Source of the DNA: JBFHQE01 sp041592335
Lineage (GTDB): Bacteria; Pseudomonadota; Gammaproteobacteria; Thiohalobacterales; Thiohalobacteraceae
Reading direction: 5' to 3'
Assembly (NCBI GenBank): GCA_041592335.1
Contig: JBFHQE010000005.1
Location: 74,354-138,353 of the forward strand
Length of the DNA stretch: 64,000 nucleotides
Of this stretch, positions 33,826 through 43,003 are shown in pieces (within the stretch, counting starts at the first letter, position 1; each line of letters begins with the position of its first letter). A program made the translations under genes and the position numbers. A model generated the notes under the pieces. The model was given only the letters and a program-made list of their open reading frames with translations. It did not search any database and was not told the origin of the DNA.

Positions 33826-36114
33826 TTAACTGAAATGCTGTTTGACCTTTTGCAGCAAGTCCACCGCCGTGCAGGGTTTCTGCAAGCGATCCCGATGGAG
33901 CTGACGATTACTGTCAGACACAAAGTGGTCGTCGCTGTAGCCACTGATCATCTGGATTTTCATATCAGGGTATTGTTGCCGGACACTGTTCACCAGGTCG
34001 AAACCGCTCATGTCCGGCATAATGATGTCGCATATCACCAAATCGACATGATGCGATTTCAGCAATTGCAGTCCGCGTAATCCGTCGTCGGCGACATAAA
34101 CCCTGTAGCCGTTGTATTCCAGTATCTCGCGAAATAGTTCGCGTAGCGCGGGCTCATCATCGATGATCAGGATACTTTCCTGACCCTGAAGATTTTCGAA
34201 GGCACTCGCTTTCGTATTAGCAGTTTCATCAACCTGGCCGTAATCCCTGTGCCTTGGCAGGTAGATACTAATGCGTGTTCCATGCCCCGGGTAAGACTCG
34301 ACATAGATATCCCCGTGCGCCTGCTTGATCAGGCCATATACCTGGCTCAGGCCAAGCCCGGTGCCGAGTTCACCCTTGGTGGAAAAGAAGGGTTCGAATA
34401 TTTTCTGCCGGGTTTCTTCATCCATGCCGATACCAGTATCGGCAATTCTGAGTTGCACGTATTCCCCGGGCTCAATCGAAAGAACCCTGGTATCGGAAGG
34501 TTTCATCAGGCAGTTGCGCGTTGAGATCGCCAGCTTTCCGCCCTCCGGCATGGCGTGCATGGCGTTGATACTCATGTTCAGAACGGCGTCGCCCAGTAAT
34601 TCACTATCGATCAGGCAGGGCCAGAGATCGTCGGCCAGGTCGAGTTCCAGCTGTATCTGCGCGGTCAGCACCTTCTCCAGCATATGTTGATCGTTAAGTA
34701 TTTGCGTATTGATAATACTGGGAACGGCCTCGGTCGGCCCTCGCCGTGAGAAGGTCAATAGATTGGATGTAAGTTTCCTGGCACGATTACCCGCGGCAAT
34801 AATTTCGCGGATGTGGCGGCTGCCGGCTTCATCACCGGCAAGCGATTGTTCCAGCAATTCCGCATAACCCAGGATGACACCCAGCATATTATTGAAATCA
34901 TGCGCGATCCCGCCGGTAAGCTTGCCGAGGGCATCCATCTTTTGCGTGATTCTCATCTTTTCCTCGGCCTTGCGCGCCTCGGTAACATCCCGGTTAATAC
35001 CGACAACGCATTCAACGTTGCCTTCTGCATCGAGCCTCACGGTTTCGACAGCCTGTATGATGCGAATCTGTCGGTCATTCTGGCGGCGAATATGAAATTC
35101 CCGTTCACTACTTCCACGCTGACGCAAGGTGTTCTGGATAATCTCTTCCTGGTTATCCAACTCCTCGGGAAGAACCGCATCGGCCCACACGCTGTAGTCA
35201 ACAATTCCGTTCTTATTCGGCTCAACTCCGTAGAGACGAAACATATTGTCATCCCAATACACGGTACCGCTATCAGGACGCCATTCCCAGATACCGATTT
35301 CCGCCACCTCGGCGGCCAGGCGCAGACGCTGCTCGGCTTTTTGGAGATCGCTCTCGATCCTTTCTCGTTCAGTAATATCCCGGCAGATGCCGAGCATGCC
35401 GATAATTTTATTTTCAACATCGCGCAGCGGATATTTATCAATATCGAATACCTGGGCTTTACCTTTGATTTGAATTTGATGATGAGGCTTGTGAATTTTG
35501 AAACCACCAATGGCACTCTTGTCTTCTTCTCCCGACAGTTGCTCCTCCGCCTCATCATCTATTGCTTCGCTACACTTGCCCAGCATATTCGCGTAAGCCT
35601 TGTTGCACAGCACCGTTTCGAGTTTGGTGTTTTTCACATAGATCAGATCGGGAGTGGAGTTAATGACATTCTCAAGCAAATTCTTGGCCTGTCTTATTTC
35701 CTCGGACGATTGAATGCTATCGGTAATATCGTGCAGAATAACGAGGTGTATTCCCTTGTAGGCGCCCTTGAGCGAAGCCGCGTACACCTCGGCGGTTCTA
35801 TAGCTTCCGTCCTTACACTGAATACAAAGATCGAGCGGCTCGAAATCGGAATTGCTTCGTTTGGCTTCCGCCAGGTTTTTCGACCAGGCGGTTTCCACCC
35901 AACGCCGGTAATCCTCATCGGGATAAGCCTTTGGCCACCAGTCCGCCAGCGTCGGGATATCATTGATGTCATAACCAAACACACGGGTGAACGCCGGATT
36001 AAGATAGGTTATCCGCTGCTGATCGTCGTTTAACGCAAAGGGAACCGGGGACGCTTCAAGAATCTTGATCGCATCCTGGCTGAGCCGATAATCGTCGGGG
36101 CTGGAGTATTCCAT
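33826..36114 (-). CDS. Hybrid sensor histidine kinase with three PAS domains and receiver
   Basis: 762 residues and no membrane helices, so cytoplasmic. Three PAS/PAC domains (about 14-135, 140-260, 265-385), a dimerisation region with the phospho-His in GGIAHDFNNMLG (about 402-413), a HATPase domain with a G box (DTGIGMDEETRQKIFEPFFSTK, about 555-575) and LGLSQVYG, and a C-terminal receiver (about 640-760) with DDEPALRELF and phospho-acceptor in LVICDIIMPDMSG. No cognate regulator gene is adjacent. The 217-bp gap before it (33609-33825) holds no recognised element. Confidence 0.93.
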   Translation of the reverse strand: MEYSSPDDYRLSQDAIKILEASPVPFALNDDQQRITYLNPAFTRVFGYDINDIPTLADWWPKAYPDEDYRRWVETAWSKNLAEAKRSNSDFEPLDLCIQCKDGSYRTAEVYAASLKGAYKGIHLVILHDITDSIQSSEEIRQAKNLLENVINSTPDLIYVKNTKLETVLCNKAYANMLGKCSEAIDDEAEEQLSGEEDKSAIGGFKIHKPHHQIQIKGKAQVFDIDKYPLRDVENKIIGMLGICRDITERERIESDLQKAEQRLRLAAEVAEIGIWEWRPDSGTVYWDDNMFRLYGVEPNKNGIVDYSVWADAVLPEELDNQEEIIQNTLRQRGSSEREFHIRRQNDRQIRIIQAVETVRLDAEGNVECVVGINRDVTEARKAEEKMRITQKMDALGKLTGGIAHDFNNMLGVILGYAELLEQSLAGDEAGSRHIREIIAAGNRARKLTSNLLTFSRRGPTEAVPSIINTQILNDQHMLEKVLTAQIQLELDLADDLWPCLIDSELLGDAVLNMSINAMHAMPEGGKLAISTRNCLMKPSDTRVLSIEPGEYVQLRIADTGIGMDEETRQKIFEPFFSTKGELGTGLGLSQVYGLIKQAHGDIYVESYPGHGTRISIYLPRHRDYGQVDETANTKASAFENLQGQESILIIDDEPALRELFREILEYNGYRVYVADDGLRGLQLLKSHHVDLVICDIIMPDMSGFDLVNSVRQQYPDMKIQMISGYSDDHFVSDSNRQLHRDRLQKPCTAVDLLQKVKQHFS

Positions 36115-36209
36115 ACAGGCAGTATATGGAAGCCGTTTCGCAATCAGGTGCCCTGCAGGGCAGATTTAACGATTCTTAACTGAATTGATTTACTTCTGTA
36201 ACAATGTTG

Positions 36210-37121
36210 TCAGCGCGCGCTATCCCAGTAGGGATTATCGGTGATTCTTGCGGCGATAAAATCGATGAAGGCGCGCACCTTCGGCGACAGATGCCGTTGT
36301 TGCGGATACAGTGCGTAGACCGATAATTCCAGCAGTTTATGATCGTTCAGCACCGATTGTAATTTTCCCTCCCGAATATCTTCGCCCACGATAAAGGTCG
36401 GCGTAAGCGTGATACCGGCCTCATTCAACAAGGCTTCGCGGATTGCCAGGCTGTTGTTCATGTGAACATTGCCGGTCACCGGGATTTTGATTGCCTTGCC
36501 TTTCGGGTCAAGCAGATGCCATTCGCGCATCGAGGCCTGGTATTGATAGGTAATGACGTTGTGCTTAATTATGTCTTCCGCTTTTCGGGGTATGCCGTTG
36601 CGCTGAAAATATCCCGGCGCGCCGCAAATAACATGCTTGCAGGGACCCAGGCGTTTCGCGACCAGCGAGGAATCCGGCAGTTCGGCAATACGTATTCCCA
36701 GATCAAATCCGGCTTCCACCAGGTCAACCTGGCGATCGTCAAGATGCATATCGACCACTAAATCTGGATAGCGCTGCTGAAATTCGGGAATGGCCGGTGC
36801 GATATGCAGAATGCCGAATGACATCGGCGCATTGATGCGCAGGGTGCCGCGCGGCGTCCCTTGTAGTCGCGAGACTTCCGCTTCAGCCTCCTCGATTTCA
36901 CGCAAGCCGGTCTGGCTGCGTGCATAAAACACCCGTCCGACCTCGGTCAGGCTCAGGCGGCGCGTGGTGCGGTTCAGCAGCCGTGCCCCGAGCCGGTCTT
37001 CCAGGCGCGTGACATATTTGCTGATCACGGATCTGGACAGGCCCAGCCGGTCCGCAGCCGCCGTAAAACTCCCGCTGTCCACCACTTGCACAAATACCGC
37101 GATATCGGTCAGCGCATCCAT
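36210..37121 (-). CDS. LysR-family regulator of the divergent cyclase operon
   Basis: About 303 residues from the ATG at 37121, which has AGGTG upstream. The helix-turn-helix is at about 15-45 (SFTAAADRLGLSRSVISKYV), followed by a LysR effector domain (about 90-295). It resembles the large AaeR/DsdC-neighbour subgroup of LysR proteins that control genes for aromatic or xenobiotic handling. It diverges from the cyclase/VOC/EamA operon with 115 bp between, the classic LysR arrangement. Confidence 0.92.
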   Translation of the reverse strand: MDALTDIAVFVQVVDSGSFTAAADRLGLSRSVISKYVTRLEDRLGARLLNRTTRRLSLTEVGRVFYARSQTGLREIEEAEAEVSRLQGTPRGTLRINAPMSFGILHIAPAIPEFQQRYPDLVVDMHLDDRQVDLVEAGFDLGIRIAELPDSSLVAKRLGPCKHVICGAPGYFQRNGIPRKAEDIIKHNVITYQYQASMREWHLLDPKGKAIKIPVTGNVHMNNSLAIREALLNEAGITLTPTFIVGEDIREGKLQSVLNDHKLLELSVYALYPQQRHLSPKVRAFIDFIAARITDNPYWDSAR

Positions 37122-37138
37122 GATTGCACCTATTAGTA

Positions 37139-37157
37139 AATATTTGTGAACAATATT
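37139..37157. promoter_or_regulatory. Candidate LysR operator
   Basis: AATATT-TGTGAAC-AATATT lies between the divergent starts of the LysR gene (37121) and the cyclase gene (37237). Both arms are palindromic and the pair is symmetric, a plausible LysR recognition site containing a T-N11-A pattern. Confidence 0.4.
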
Positions 37158-37236
37158 ATTCCAAAAAGGCCGATTATAAAAATCATAAGGCCTATTAAGC
37201 TTCTTTTCACACGAAAACCCGAACAGGAGCATTCCC

Positions 37237-38241
37237 ATGAACAACCCTTATTCCCTTGCCGGGCTCACACTGGCGATCGCACTGGGACTCAACAATCTCC
37301 CGGCCCTGGCGGATTCGGTCGGGACCAGCCCCTGGGGGCCGGACGACGAAATCGGCCGCCTCAACCTGATGAGCGAGCAATCGCGCGCCGCGATCCTGTC
37401 CCGCGTGCGCGGCGGCCAATCCTATGACCTGTCGGTGGAATACTTCATCGGCATGCCCAGCTGGCAGGCCGCCGGCGATCCGCACTATCGCCTCTGGATG
37501 ACGCATACCCCGCACGGCACCCGTATCGACGATCCGCTGCACCAGGGTGAGCCCATGAACGCACATGTCAGTTACACCGGCGCGGCGATTTCCATGTACA
37601 CCCACATGGGCACGCACATCGATGCGCTGAATCACTTCGGGCTCGACGGCAAAATATGGAATCACTTCTCCGCCGAGGAACACCTGGGCGATCGCGGCTG
37701 GCACAAGGCAGGCGCGGAAAACATACCGCCGATTATCGCGCGCGGGGTGTTGATCGATGTCGCCGCCGCCAAGGATGTGGATATGTTGCCGGACGGCTAT
37801 CGCGTTACCCGGGCGGACCTGGTCGCCGCGCTCAAGCAACAGCAAGTGACACTGCAACAGGGCGACGTAGTGCTGATACGCACCGGCCGGATGCAGCAAT
37901 ACGAAAACGCGCAGGCCTACATGAACAATCCGCCGGGGCTGGGTTTGTCGGCCGCGCGTTACCTGGTGGAAGAAGGCGGCGCCATGATTGTCGGCGCGGA
38001 TAACCTGAGCTTCGAATCCTTCCCGCCGGAAGTGGATGACAATTATGTACCGGTGCACACCTACCTGCTGGCGGAACAGGGCACGCCCATCATGGAACTG
38101 GTTAACCTGGAAGACCTGGCGCGGGACAAGGTGTATGAATTCGCTTTCATTGGTGGCGCGTTAAAACTGCGCGGCGCCGACGGCGCACCGATTCGCCCCA
38201 TCGCGCTGCCGGTGCGCAAATCTCCGGGAGGTGCGTCATGA
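37237..38241 (+). CDS. Secreted cyclase-family (kynurenine formamidase-like) hydrolase
   Basis: 334 residues with a signal peptide (about 1-24). The metal-binding motif of the cyclase/formamidase family is seen as HMGTHIDALNHFG (about 127-139; HxGTHxDxxxH). A later GADNLSFE region fits the family. Members hydrolyse amide or lactam bonds, such as N-formylkynurenine and isatin. It is the first gene of a five-gene operon; AGGAG precedes its start. Confidence 0.88.
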   Translation: MNNPYSLAGLTLAIALGLNNLPALADSVGTSPWGPDDEIGRLNLMSEQSRAAILSRVRGGQSYDLSVEYFIGMPSWQAAGDPHYRLWMTHTPHGTRIDDPLHQGEPMNAHVSYTGAAISMYTHMGTHIDALNHFGLDGKIWNHFSAEEHLGDRGWHKAGAENIPPIIARGVLIDVAAAKDVDMLPDGYRVTRADLVAALKQQQVTLQQGDVVLIRTGRMQQYENAQAYMNNPPGLGLSAARYLVEEGGAMIVGADNLSFESFPPEVDDNYVPVHTYLLAEQGTPIMELVNLEDLARDKVYEFAFIGGALKLRGADGAPIRPIALPVRKSPGGAS

Positions 38242-38690
38242 ACCTGGTATCGGGCCTGGCCCATATTGGAATACGGGTAAAGAACTTCAGCCGTTCTATC
38301 GGGTTTTACCGCCAGCTGGGATTTGAAGTCACCCGCGAGGATTACAGGGAAAATGTTGTGGTGGTAAAGCATCTGAGTGGCCTTGAACTCAACTTGCTCG
38401 ACTCCGCGACCACGGAGAACGAGCAGCGCAATATCCTGATGGATGAGAAAGAGCGTTACCCGGGCGTGACGCATATTGCCTTGCGCGTAAGCGATATCGC
38501 ACTGGCTGAACGCACGATCAAATCGTTTGGCCTGGCAATTACGGAAGGACCGGTGACATTTGGCGATGGTAGCACCTCCATTTTCTTCCGCGACCCCGAC
38601 CGCAATGTCATCGAGCTTTCACAACATAGCAAGGAACGCAGGCGTGACAACGGATTCCTGTACTGGCTTAGAGAGGAGTGGTCGAAATGA
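38238..38690 (+). CDS. VOC-family (glyoxalase/dioxygenase fold) protein
   Basis: 150 residues with the vicinal oxygen chelate fold: LAHIGIRVKNFSRSIGFYRQLGF near the start, GVTHIALRVSDI in the middle and FFRDPDRNVIELSQ at about 120-133. The His (in AHIGI and THIAL) and Glu (VIELSQ) residues could bind a metal. It overlaps the cyclase stop by 4 bp and the EamA gene by 4 bp, so it belongs to the same pathway; reaction unknown. Confidence 0.88.
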   Translation: MNLVSGLAHIGIRVKNFSRSIGFYRQLGFEVTREDYRENVVVVKHLSGLELNLLDSATTENEQRNILMDEKERYPGVTHIALRVSDIALAERTIKSFGLAITEGPVTFGDGSTSIFFRDPDRNVIELSQHSKERRRDNGFLYWLREEWSK

Positions 38691-39613
38691 AAGCACTCCT
38701 GCTACTGATCGTTTCCGGCATCCTGGCCGGTAGCGTATTCATCCTCGGCAAGCAGGCCGGGCAAGCACCGTTATCGCCCCTGGTGATTCTGTTCTGGCAG
38801 ATGAGCGGAGGCGCGCTGGTGGTCTGGCTGGTGATGTGGCTGCTACCCGGCCCAACACGCCGCTTTCCAACATGGGATGTCGTGCATGTCCGTTACTACC
38901 TGATCGGTGGATTGCTCGGCATCAGCATTCCTTACCTGCTGGCGTTTATCGTGTTGCAACAGTTGCAGGTCGGGCTGGTCGGCCTGCTGACGGCGTTGTC
39001 GCCGGTGGTGACTTATGCCATGGCACGACTGCTGGGACAGGAGGATGGACATCCGCTGCGCTTGCTGGGATTGATTGTCGGATTGTGCGGTGTCGCCATG
39101 CTGGTTTCGCCCAGGCAGGAAGTCGACCTGACAGCGGAATGGAGTTACCTGCTGCTGGCCCTCGGCATACCGGTGTCGCTGGCCGCGAGCAATATCTATC
39201 GCAGCCGCTATTGGCCGGCCGGTAGCGAAGCGATGCCGTTGGTGGCGGGTATGCTGACCCTGCAAGGTGCCTGGTTGCTGGTGGCAAACCTGCTGCTGGG
39301 CAATGCAGCGCTTGTTCTGCCGTCACAACAGGAAACGGCATGGCTGCTGGGCGTGCTCGCATTCATGTCCGGCGCATCTTATCTCAGCTCATTCAACCTG
39401 CTGCGAGTGGGCGGACCGGTATATCTCAGCCAGATGGGCTACGTGATCACAACTGTTACGGTTCTGGCAGGTATCATAATCTGGGGTGAACATTACGACC
39501 AGAAAGACATATGGAGCATGGGGCTGATACTCACGGGCGTATTGTTCACCACCTGGGCGCGCAGCCCTCGTCGGATGAAAATTGAATATGCAAATAATGG
39601 AGCGGAATCATGA
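38687..39613 (+). CDS. EamA/DMT-family exporter
   Basis: About 308 residues with ten hydrophobic helices in two EamA repeats, the drug/metabolite transporter fold. The ATG at 38687, with GAGGAG 8 bp upstream and a 4-bp overlap with the previous stop, is preferred over a GTG at 38678. Within this operon it probably exports or imports the compound acted on by the cyclase and nitroreductase. Confidence 0.88.
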   Translation: MKALLLLIVSGILAGSVFILGKQAGQAPLSPLVILFWQMSGGALVVWLVMWLLPGPTRRFPTWDVVHVRYYLIGGLLGISIPYLLAFIVLQQLQVGLVGLLTALSPVVTYAMARLLGQEDGHPLRLLGLIVGLCGVAMLVSPRQEVDLTAEWSYLLLALGIPVSLAASNIYRSRYWPAGSEAMPLVAGMLTLQGAWLLVANLLLGNAALVLPSQQETAWLLGVLAFMSGASYLSSFNLLRVGGPVYLSQMGYVITTVTVLAGIIIWGEHYDQKDIWSMGLILTGVLFTTWARSPRRMKIEYANNGAES

Positions 39614-40083
39614 AACAGTTGACCAGTGAAACATACCGGACGCGAGCAGTACGATTCCTGGGACACAGGGAAATCAAGGGTTTCCGTATGAAGGTTTACG
39701 GCATCGCCTATCAAGGCGAACATCCGGCACAAGATCTTTGTGAAGCTGCATACCAGCTCGCCGCCGAGCGGATCGCCAGCAGCGCCGCCGCGACCAATCA
39801 TTACGACGTTGGCATTATCGGCATCCATGAAGGCAAGGGCGCCAGCTTTGTATTCGTTGACTGGTGGGCGGATGAAAACGAACTGCATCACCACGTCTAT
39901 GTCTCGACGGATGATGACCGCCTTAACCTGGAATACCAGACACCATCGGGCGTCATCGCCTGCGTATGGGACTTGTACGTAATGTCCTTCGAGCGCGACG
40001 CCTGGGTGAACAACATACTTAAATCGCATCCGTCGCCGGATATTCAAGGTTATCTCGATGCCGTCCTGAACGATGACATCTGA
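39610..40083 (+). CDS. Conserved-looking protein of unknown function in cyclase operon
   Basis: 157 residues, soluble, no signal peptide. The middle is rich in acidic and aromatic residues, with GIHEGKGASFVFVDWWADENELHHHVYVS split over about 74-103, where WWADENELHHHV is the most striking stretch. The C-terminus SPDIQGYLDAVLNDDI is acidic. It overlaps the EamA gene by 4 bp (ATGA) and has a GGAG site, so it is a real gene. I do not recognise the family. Confidence 0.7.
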   Translation: MKQLTSETYRTRAVRFLGHREIKGFRMKVYGIAYQGEHPAQDLCEAAYQLAAERIASSAAATNHYDVGIIGIHEGKGASFVFVDWWADENELHHHVYVSTDDDRLNLEYQTPSGVIACVWDLYVMSFERDAWVNNILKSHPSPDIQGYLDAVLNDDI

Positions 40084-40097
40084 ACACGAGGAATTTA

Positions 40098-40727
40098 ATG
40101 ATGAACTTAATCGAAGCATTGAACTGGCGTTATGCCGTAAGACAATTTTCCGCTGACAAGCTGGATGACGCGCAGGTGCGCGCCTTACTGACTGCCACCC
40201 GGATGAGCGCGACGTCCTATGGTCTGCAACCCTACCGGCTTTTGCAGATCAACGACATCGACGTACGCAAACGGTTATTGCCCCACGCCATGGGACAGGA
40301 CAAGGTCGTTGAATGTTCGCACCTGATTGTCATAGCCGCGCAAACGCGGATCGATGATCGCCTGATCGATCGTTATATCCAGGCCGTCGCAGCGACCCGC
40401 TATCAATCGACGGATGACTTCGCGGGACTGACGACGCACATGAAAGACGTGTTCGGCGGAATGAACGAACAACAGAAACAGGCGTGGGCACACCAGCAGG
40501 CCTACATCGCACTCGGCACCCTGCTGACTTCCGCGGCGCTGATGAAGATCGACGCCTGCCCCATGACCGGTTTTGAAGCCCCGGGTTTTGACCAGGTGCT
40601 TGGGTTAAAAGAACGCGGCCTCACCAGCACTGTCATCTGCGCACTCGGCAAACGCCATCCCGAAGACCGCAATGCATCGCTACCCAAGGTGCGCTACGAC
40701 CATCGGGAAATGGTGATCGAAATATAG
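40098..40727 (+). CDS. Nitroreductase-family NAD(P)H oxidoreductase
   Basis: 209 residues of the nitroreductase (FMN-binding) fold: RYAVRQFSADKLDDAQVRALL near the start, SYGLQPYRLLQI (about 36-47) and MTGFEAPGFDQVLGL (about 155-169). It resembles the NfsB/YdgI-type NAD(P)H-dependent oxidoreductases. The gene follows 14 bp after the unknown gene and ends the tight part of the operon. It would reduce nitro groups, quinones or enoates. Confidence 0.9.
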   Translation: MMNLIEALNWRYAVRQFSADKLDDAQVRALLTATRMSATSYGLQPYRLLQINDIDVRKRLLPHAMGQDKVVECSHLIVIAAQTRIDDRLIDRYIQAVAATRYQSTDDFAGLTTHMKDVFGGMNEQQKQAWAHQQAYIALGTLLTSAALMKIDACPMTGFEAPGFDQVLGLKERGLTSTVICALGKRHPEDRNASLPKVRYDHREMVIEI

Positions 40728-40816
40728 AGAGGCTTGGGGAGAGGGCAAGCATCGGCAGTTCCTTTCTGATGCTTTTCGCGTTATGTTGCTCAAGCAGCGT
40801 CAGGGAGGAAAAGATC

Positions 40817-41791
40817 ATGCGCCAGTTCCCCATCGGAAGGATTATCTTTATCTGGTTCGGCTTACTCTCTTCGGTGAGCGCCCACGATTTCAAACTGCCC
40901 GCCAGCCTGGATGAATTATCCCTGAGCGACATCAACGGCAGTGTCTACGTCGTTCATGGACGCCTCGCCCTGCCGGATAGCGACAACCTGGGTTTTATCA
41001 GCAATAGTGGGCTTGTGCTGACTGACAAAGGAATAATTTTGTTCGACAGCGGCGGCAGTTATCAGGTTGGCAAACTGATTGTTGAGCGGGTTCGCGAACT
41101 CACCGATAAACCCATCATCGCCGTTTTCAATTCTCATATTCACGGCGATCACTGGCTGGGAAACGCCGCCATTCGGCAGGCTTTCCCCAATGTGCGTATC
41201 TATGCCCATCAACGGGCCATCGAGCGGCTAAATAATGGCGAAGCCGAGTATTGGCAGGATATTTTCAAAACAATGACCGATGGCGCCGTGGGCGACACCG
41301 CCCTGGTGCTGCCTGATCGGGCTCTTAACGGAAATGAACAACTGTCCATTTCCGGTGTTTCGCTCAATATCCATCACACGGGGCATGCCCACACGGACAG
41401 CGATATCATGGTTGAGCTACCGAAGGAACGCCTGTTGTTTACCGGCGATATCGTGGAACACGGACGCGCGGTATCTTCTGACGTGCCACAGGATTTCAGC
41501 GCCAGTGGACAGATTGCAGCCATTAAATATGCGCTGGAGCTTCCTGTAGACACCTTTGTACCCGGACATGGCGTAAGCGGCGGACGTGAAATTCCCAGAG
41601 CGTCATTGCGCTTTCTGGAAATTCTTCGCCAGAGTGTGCAGCGCAATTACGATGCGGGTTTACTGGATTATGAAATGCGCGATGATGTCACGCAGAATCT
41701 CGCCGAGTTCTCCGACTGGTCTAACATGGATCAACTGGGCAAGCTCATCAGTTATGTGTACCAGGAGATCGAGGCAGAGGATTTCCAATAA
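40817..41791 (+). CDS. Secreted metallo-beta-lactamase-fold hydrolase
   Basis: About 324 residues from the ATG at 40817, behind GGGAGGAAAAGATC. A signal peptide (about 1-24, ending VSAH) leads into an MBL-fold domain with HIHGDHW (HxHxDH), a second-ligand HTGHAHTDSDIMVEL and PGHGVSGG metal motifs. This is the SoxH/quinoprotein-relative-like group of periplasmic hydrolases rather than a true beta-lactamase. It starts 89 bp after the nitroreductase and may be on the same transcript. Confidence 0.88.
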   Translation: MRQFPIGRIIFIWFGLLSSVSAHDFKLPASLDELSLSDINGSVYVVHGRLALPDSDNLGFISNSGLVLTDKGIILFDSGGSYQVGKLIVERVRELTDKPIIAVFNSHIHGDHWLGNAAIRQAFPNVRIYAHQRAIERLNNGEAEYWQDIFKTMTDGAVGDTALVLPDRALNGNEQLSISGVSLNIHHTGHAHTDSDIMVELPKERLLFTGDIVEHGRAVSSDVPQDFSASGQIAAIKYALELPVDTFVPGHGVSGGREIPRASLRFLEILRQSVQRNYDAGLLDYEMRDDVTQNLAEFSDWSNMDQLGKLISYVYQEIEAEDFQ

Positions 41792-41847
41792 ACGAAAGCG
41801 CTTCCACTCTCACAAAGAGTCATACTATCAGCCCGTCTCGATGACGT

Positions 41848-42369
41848 TCACTCCTGAACGGGCGCGGGGTAGGTCACCAGCCTTGGCGGCAGGCTGTGAT
41901 ATATCCAGGCAATGACGACCAGCGCCAGGCTGCCAAGCAATACCGGCAGCGCGAGGTAATCAAACCCCGTGTTCTGAAAAAACACTACCAGAGGATCGGC
42001 GCCCGCGGGTGGATGCGTGATGCGGAGTGCCGCCATCGCCGTTATCGCGCCGCCGACGGCAAGCCCAAGCACCCACCATTCCGGTGTCAGCCATTGATGC
42101 AGCAGCAGGCCAATGAGCGTCGAGACAAAATGCCCGCCAACCACGTTCATGGGTTGCGACAAGGGACTGCTGGGCACGGTAAACAGCAGCACGCAGGTTG
42201 CACCGAACGGCGCCATCAGCAAGGGGCTGTCAAAGCGGATCGACAACCAGGCGATAACGCCTATGGCAATCGCACCGCCAACACCGGCCTTGATGAGCTG
42301 CAGCAGCGTCGATGGGCCTTGATGACGTTGCATGAAACGGTGGAGATTGCTTCGCAGCCAGTTCTTCAT
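41848..42369 (-). CDS. HPP-family membrane protein
   Basis: About 173 residues from the ATG at 42369. Four hydrophobic segments and the namesake motif THPPAGADPL (about 120-129) identify the HPP family of integral membrane proteins; some members have been linked to nitrite transport. Upstream reading to 42612 is open but is not hydrophobic and runs opposite to nothing but the VOC gene in another frame. The start overlaps the VOC stop by 4 bp. Confidence 0.85.
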   Translation of the reverse strand: MKNWLRSNLHRFMQRHQGPSTLLQLIKAGVGGAIAIGVIAWLSIRFDSPLLMAPFGATCVLLFTVPSSPLSQPMNVVGGHFVSTLIGLLLHQWLTPEWWVLGLAVGGAITAMAALRITHPPAGADPLVVFFQNTGFDYLALPVLLGSLALVVIAWIYHSLPPRLVTYPAPVQE

Positions 42370-42773
42370 TGCTTTCTTCCCGGTGCAATCAGTTCCAGGC
42401 GAATACCGCCGGGCGCGTAAAAAATACTGTGCCTGGCGGGACCATCGCCCAGCAGTTCGGGGAAGAACTCGATCACCACCTCTGGCGTGGCGGCTACTTT
42501 TTGCATGATGACATCCAGTTTCTCGGGCGCGACCATCAATGCAAGATGGTGCAGCCCGATGTTCTGCCGGTGATCGAAGGGAACGTGCTGCGTTTTCTTT
42601 TTGACCTCCCACAAGGTTATGGTCACTGTACCGTCGGTGATGAAAACCGCGGGATAATCGGGTCTGCCTCCCGCCTCGCGAAAACCGAGCACATCAATAA
42701 AAAAATCTTTCACGCTGGCGAGGCTCTTTACCGTGAGCCCGATATGGTGAACCCCATGTGTAATTGCGTTCAT
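42366..42773 (-). CDS. VOC-family protein
   Basis: About 135 residues from the ATG at 42773, with CAGGAAACACCT upstream. The fold is clear: HHIGLTVKSLASVKDFFIDVLGFREAG, LHHLALMV and FYAPGGIRLELIAP. Metal-ligand His and Glu are in place. It is coupled to the HPP-family membrane gene. The frame continues open upstream for 73 more codons that encode an unrelated secreted leader (see 42774-42992). Confidence 0.86.
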   Translation of the reverse strand: MNAITHGVHHIGLTVKSLASVKDFFIDVLGFREAGGRPDYPAVFITDGTVTITLWEVKKKTQHVPFDHRQNIGLHHLALMVAPEKLDVIMQKVAATPEVVIEFFPELLGDGPARHSIFYAPGGIRLELIAPGRKQ

Positions 42774-42992
42774 AGGTGTTTCCTGTGGTAATAACGATGG
42801 TGTTGTTGGAATCAGGCACATTGACCGCGCGGAAAGATGAGGCGCGTGGTTGTCGATCCTGATCTGCGTAAGCTCTTCAAGCGAAAGACTGAACAGATCC
42901 AGCGCATAACCAGCGTGCCCCACCAGCAGCGACAGCAATGAAACGCTTAACAGGCAAAATGCGCTTGCGGATCTGGGAGCGCTGAATTTCAT
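42774..42992 (-). pseudogene. Signal-peptide fragment in frame with the VOC gene, possibly a TonB-receptor remnant
   Basis: Reading from the ATG at 42992, the first 30 residues form a signal peptide (AFCLLSVSLLSLLVGHAGYA), followed by LDLFSLSLEELTQIRI. That short motif is typical of the mature N-terminus of TonB-dependent receptors and related outer-membrane proteins. The rest of such a receptor is missing and the frame runs without a stop into the VOC gene. The ribosome site is weak. Either it is a deletion remnant or a secreted VOC fusion is made. Confidence 0.4.
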
Positions 42993-43003
42993 TGCGGCAA
43001 TGC

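Noticed and set aside
37122..37244. N-terminal extension of the LysR regulator
   Set aside because: The 41 extra residues are not part of the LysR fold, and a good ribosome site precedes the ATG at 37121.
42370..42612. N-terminal extension of the HPP protein
   Set aside because: The open stretch runs antisense-free but in a different frame through the VOC gene on the same strand, has no hydrophobic or conserved pattern and lacks a ribosome site; the ATG at 42369 overlaps the VOC stop as expected.
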